Source: an uncultured Collinsella sp. (lineage in GTDB: Bacteria > Actinomycetota > Coriobacteriia > Coriobacteriales > Coriobacteriaceae). Taken from it: a stretch of 8,870 nucleotides of DNA. The DNA lies in NCBI GenBank assembly GCA_902464485.1, contig CABQJJ010000072.1:1-8870 (forward strand), read 5' to 3'. The position numbers and the translations under genes are program-made. The notes under the pieces were generated by a model that was given only the letters and a program-made list of their open reading frames with translations, did not search any database and was not told where the DNA came from. How positions within the stretch are numbered: position 1 is the stretch's first letter; every line of letters begins with the position of its first letter. Positions 6,316 through 8,870 of the stretch are shown here, in pieces.

Positions 6316-6344
6316 ATTCTACAATACGTATGCACGTATCGTAA
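6316..6344 (-). promoter_or_regulatory. Possible infA promoter
   Basis: On the minus strand TAGAAT (6321-6316; five of six bases match the TATAAT consensus) lies 17 bases downstream of TTACGA (6344-6339; three of six match TTGACA). The -10 is about 40 bases upstream of the infA GTG, giving a short leader. The segment is AT-rich compared with the neighbouring genes, and the palindromic element upstream may have separated infA from the map transcript. The -35 is weak, so this is a moderate call. Confidence 0.4.
6320..6343. repeat. 24-base palindrome over the infA promoter spacer
   Basis: Plus-strand arms TACAATACG (6320-6328) and CGTATCGTA (6335-6343) pair over nine positions, with one G-T type mismatch, around the six-base centre TATGCA. 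It spans the gap between the candidate -35 and -10 of infA and overlaps both. This is the layout of an operator, but it could be chance in an AT-rich stretch. Confidence 0.5.
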
Positions 6345-6387
6345 TAACTTCGTAATGGCTCCACAACTACGTGGAACTTGTTACATT

Positions 6388-6518
6388 TGAAATGTAAAAC
6401 AAAGCCGTTCCCTGATGCCCAAGATCGCCTTGAAATGAGAAGGCATAGGCCTTTGGGTCATGCCTTCGAAATTGAAAGGCAAGGTTGGGCATCAGGGGGC
6501 GGCGACTTTTACATTTCA
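6388..6518. repeat. 131-base nested palindromic element between map and infA
   Basis: The segment is an imperfect palindrome built from several inverted repeats in order. The outer arms TGAAATGTAAAA (6388-6399) and TTTTACATTTCA (6507-6518) are perfect over 12 bases. Next come a six-base partly wobble extension and the perfect 13-base arms CCCTGATGCCCAA (6410-6422) and TTGGGCATCAGGG (6485-6497). Then GCCTT/AAGGC (6427-6431 with 6476-6480), and an inner hairpin GAAGGCAT/ATGCCTTC (6439-6446 with 6460-6467). It encodes no recognised protein. The size and nested terminal repeats suggest a miniature inverted-repeat transposable element or another dispersed palindromic repeat. It overlaps the last codons of map. 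Family membership and copy number cannot be judged from one window. Confidence 0.75.
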
Positions 6519-7297
6519 CCGCCTTGCAAGGAACACCAAGCACCTTGGGCATCCGTGGTGAGAATCACCGGACCGTCATTGGTGATGGCGACGGTGTTCT
6601 CATAGTGTGCAGCAGGCAGATGGTCGTTGGTGGTGACAATCCAACCGTCGGAGCCCGTGCTCACATGATTGGATCCCATCGTGACCATGGGCTCGATGGC
6701 AATGACCATACCGGCCTGGAGGCGAACGCCCCTCCCCTTCTTTCCATAGTTAGGAACGTTGGGGTCCTCGTGCATCACGCGGCCAATGCCATGGCCCACA
6801 TAGTCACGAAGCACACCGTAACCATGAGACTCGGCGAGGGACTGAACGGCATACCCGACGTCCCCGATATGGTTACCGGGAACGGCCTGCTCGATAGCAG
6901 CCTTAAGGCAGTCGCGCGTAACCTCGCACAGCGCCTGCACCTCGGGCGTGGGCGTACCGACAAAAAACGTCCAGGCGTTATCGCCGACCCAGCCGTCGAC
7001 AACAGCTCCCGTGTCGATGGAAATGATGTCACCATCGCGCAGGATCATGTCGGGGTTGGGAATACCATGAACCACGGCATCGTTGATCGATGCGCAAATG
7101 GTTCCAGGGAACCCACCGTAGCCCTTAAAGGCAGGGGTGCCGCCATGCATGCGGATAATCTGCTCGGCAAGCTGATCGAGTTCGAAGGTCGAAACGCCGG
7201 GGCGCGCCATGGCTCCAACGTGGCGGAGCGCCATCTTAGATAGCGCTCCTGCCTTTTTCATCTGCTCAATTTGCGTTGCAGACTTGATCTTGATCAT
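6509..7297 (-). CDS. map: Type I methionine aminopeptidase
   Basis: Removes the initiator methionine from new proteins in the cytoplasm. The 262-residue protein has the pita-bread fold signature with all five metal ligands: Asp95 (SIDTG), Asp106 (GDNAWTF), His169 (GHGIGR), Glu202 (AIEPM) and Glu233 (YENTV). The substrate-site histidines are His77 (VVHGIP) and His176 (MHEDP). The ATG at 7297 overlaps the adk stop codon as ATGA, which implies coupled translation. The conserved protein ends at about GPVILT (residue 247). The remaining 14 residues, DAQGAWCSLQGGEM, are encoded by DNA that resembles the arm of the adjacent palindrome, and the TAA stop lies inside its outer repeat. The tail was probably changed by insertion of that element; the catalytic core is intact. 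Confidence 0.97.
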   Translation of the reverse strand: MIKIKSATQIEQMKKAGALSKMALRHVGAMARPGVSTFELDQLAEQIIRMHGGTPAFKGYGGFPGTICASINDAVVHGIPNPDMILRDGDIISIDTGAVVDGWVGDNAWTFFVGTPTPEVQALCEVTRDCLKAAIEQAVPGNHIGDVGYAVQSLAESHGYGVLRDYVGHGIGRVMHEDPNVPNYGKKGRGVRLQAGMVIAIEPMVTMGSNHVSTGSDGWIVTTNDHLPAAHYENTVAITNDGPVILTTDAQGAWCSLQGGEM

Positions 7298-7920
7298 AGA
7301 CCGAGAGCCTCTTTGACATCCTGGTACACGGTCTCGCGGGGCTGATCGCCGTTAACCGACTTGAGCAGACCCTGACCGCGATAGTAGTCAACGAGCGGGC
7401 TCGTGGACTTCTCGTACACATCAAGACGATTCTTGATGGTCTCGGGTTTATCGTCGTCGCGCTGGTACATCTCGCCACCGCACGTGGGGCAGGTAGCATC
7501 GGCTGCAGTGCCGGTGTAACCGCAGGCACGGCAAGTGCGACGAGAAGACAGGCGGTCGATGATGACTTCGGGAGCAACGTCGACCAGAAGAGCGCAATCA
7601 ATCTCGCGGCCCATGGCAGAAAGCTCGGAATCGAGCGTCACGGCCTGAGCGGTGTTGCGCGGGAAACCGTCGAGGATAAAGCCCTGCTGGGCGTCATCGG
7701 CGGCAAGGCGCTCTTTGACAAGGTCGATCACGAGCTGGTCGGGAACAAGCTCGCCAGCGTCCATGTACTTCTTAGCCTGGATACCGAGCTCAGTGCCGCC
7801 CTTGACGGCAGCACGAAGCAGGTCGCCCGTGGAAATGTGAGCGACGCCAAACTCGGCGACGAGCTCCTGTGCAACGGTGCCCTTACCGGCACCGGGAGCT
7901 CCGAGCAATACGAGGTTCAT
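7294..7920 (-). CDS. adk: Adenylate kinase, zinc-ribbon LID type
   Basis: Catalyses ATP + AMP to 2 ADP and keeps adenine nucleotide balance in the cytoplasm. The 208-residue protein has the P-loop GAPGAGKGT (residues 7-15), the AMP-binding segment STGDLLRAA (30-38), FILDGFPRNTAQA (81-93) and a LID domain (about 123-160) with four cysteines, Cys130, Cys133, Cys144 and Cys147, fit for binding zinc. The gap between the two cysteine pairs is 10 residues, shorter than the 16 in Bacillus enzymes. The frame allows a TTG two codons earlier (7926), but AGGAGG at 7928-7933 is seven bases from the ATG at 7920 and only one from that TTG, so the ATG is chosen. It lies 18 bases after secY and overlaps map by four bases, the standard arrangement. 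Confidence 0.97.
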   Translation of the reverse strand: MNLVLLGAPGAGKGTVAQELVAEFGVAHISTGDLLRAAVKGGTELGIQAKKYMDAGELVPDQLVIDLVKERLAADDAQQGFILDGFPRNTAQAVTLDSELSAMGREIDCALLVDVAPEVIIDRLSSRRTCRACGYTGTAADATCPTCGGEMYQRDDDKPETIKNRLDVYEKSTSPLVDYYRGQGLLKSVNGDQPRETVYQDVKEALGL

Positions 7921-7938
7921 GAGCAATCCTCCTCTAGC

Positions 7939-8870
7939 CTATTTAAAGAATCCATCGTAATCATACATCTTGATCTGGCCTTCGAGCTTGTCGACTGTGT
8001 CAAGCACGACGCCGACCATGATGAGGATGGACGTGCCACCAAAGGCCTGGATCAGCTGGTTACCCGTAAAGGAGAAGATGATCGAAGGCACGATGGCGAT
8101 GAGCGCCAAGAAGACTGCGCTGGGAAGCGTGATCTTATCGAGCGCGTTCTTGATGTAGGCCGCGGTAGCCCTACCCGGACGAACGCCCGGGATAAAGCCA
8201 CCCTGCTTCTTGAGGTTGTCGGCCGTGTCATCGGGGTTGAACACCATGGAGGTGTAGAAGTATGCGAAGAACACGATCAGGACAACGTTAAGAATCCAGT
8301 TGAGCCAACCACGAGAAAGGGCGGAGGCAACAGCCTGAATCCAGCCGACGCCGGGGAAGAACACGGCAATCTGAGCCGGGAAGTATAGCAGTGCCGAAGC
8401 AAAGATGATCGGAATAACACCGGCGGTGTTGACCTTGATGGGCAGATAGGTGGTCTGGCCGCCCATCATGCGACGGCCTACGACGCGCTTGGCGTAGGAG
8501 ACCGGAATGCGGCGCTGACCGCGCTCAAGGAAAACGATCAGCGGGATGACCAGCAGGATAATGGCGCAGATGATCACCATGGTGATAATGCTGCCGGCGT
8601 TACCCTCAGCGCTGGAGAAAATCGCCTGCGGCAGACCGGCCATGATGTTCGCAAAGATAATCAGCGACATGCCATTGCCGATACCGCGCTGGGTGATGAG
8701 CTCGCCAATCCACATGATCAGCATTGCACCCGCAGTAAGCGTACCCACGACCATGAGATCGAAGATGATCTCGGGAGCATCGGCGCCAGTGAAGCTGATG
8801 CCAAAGCTCTTGAACAGGAAGAGGTAACCCACGGAGTTGAGGATAGCCAGAGCCAAGGTAAGGTAACGCG
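7939..8870 (-). CDS. secY: Protein translocase subunit SecY, 5' end outside window
   Basis: Membrane channel of the Sec system, exporting and inserting proteins with SecE, SecG and SecA. About 309 C-terminal residues of a usual 420-440 are present. The frame stays open to the right edge, where it reads RYLTLALAILNSVGY, a conserved stretch at the start of the third membrane segment. Several hydrophobic membrane segments follow, for example AGAMLIMWIGELI and SIITMVIICAIILLVIPLIV. The cytoplasmic loop FLERGQRRIPVSYAKRVVGR after the sixth segment is a strong family mark. The next conserved part is LPIKVNTAGVIPIIFASALL, and the loop PDDTADNLKKQGGFIPGVRPG precedes the last two segments. It ends at TAG 18 bases before adk, within the spc operon. 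The TTG at 8856 is internal, not a start. Confidence 0.98.
   Translation of the reverse strand, partial: RYLTLALAILNSVGYLFLFKSFGISFTGADAPEIIFDLMVVGTLTAGAMLIMWIGELITQRGIGNGMSLIIFANIMAGLPQAIFSSAEGNAGSIITMVIICAIILLVIPLIVFLERGQRRIPVSYAKRVVGRRMMGGQTTYLPIKVNTAGVIPIIFASALLYFPAQIAVFFPGVGWIQAVASALSRGWLNWILNVVLIVFFAYFYTSMVFNPDDTADNLKKQGGFIPGVRPGRATAAYIKNALDKITLPSAVFLALIAIVPSIIFSFTGNQLIQAFGGTSILIMVGVVLDTVDKLEGQIKMYDYDGFFK

Noticed and set aside
6388..6518. Map-infA palindrome as an intrinsic terminator
   Set aside because: No T-run follows the stem on either strand, and the repeats are far longer and more complex than a terminator needs.
6367..6552. 61-codon minus-strand frame across the palindromic element
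   Set aside because: Composed of the inverted repeats themselves, lacks a ribosome binding site and has no recognisable domain. It could recur as a spurious hypothetical protein wherever the element occurs.

Overview
The window looks like chromosomal DNA from a moderately high-GC Gram-positive bacterium, most likely an actinobacterium of the class Coriobacteriia (Collinsella-like). This is an inference from gene order, GC-rich codon use, the zinc-ribbon type adenylate kinase and the general look of the ribosomal proteins; no database search was possible. All recognised genes lie on the minus strand, so transcription runs from the right edge to the left.

From 8870 down to 2845 lies the distal part of the spc/alpha ribosomal protein cluster in classic Gram-positive order: secY (its 5' end is outside the window), adk, map, infA, rpmJ, rpsM, rpsK, rpsD, rpoA and rplQ. 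These encode the protein-export channel, adenylate kinase, methionine aminopeptidase, initiation factor IF-1, ribosomal proteins L36, S13, S11 and S4, the RNA polymerase alpha subunit and ribosomal protein L17. A strong intrinsic terminator closes the cluster after rplQ. It is followed 38 bases later by truA (tRNA pseudouridine synthase), then a divergent GT2-type glycosyltransferase-like gene, then argR (arginine repressor) with its own terminator. At the left edge a second terminator reads in the plus direction and probably serves a convergent gene that ends at or beyond the edge.

The cluster is compact, with an ATGA overlap between adk and map and short gaps carrying ribosome binding sites. 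Two intergenic stretches stand out. Between map and infA (6283-6508) is a 131-base nested imperfect palindrome with 12-base perfect outer arms, resembling a miniature inverted-repeat element. One arm supplies the map stop codon, and related sequence appears to encode the last residues of Map. Beside it is a probable infA promoter whose spacer holds a separate palindrome. Between infA and rpmJ (5911-6057) is a leader with two predicted stem-loops.

Several genes use non-ATG starts: rpsM (TTG, well supported), infA (GTG likely) and the glycosyltransferase-like gene (TTG). No clearly new multi-gene system is visible. The palindromic element inside this essential operon is the observation most worth following up.
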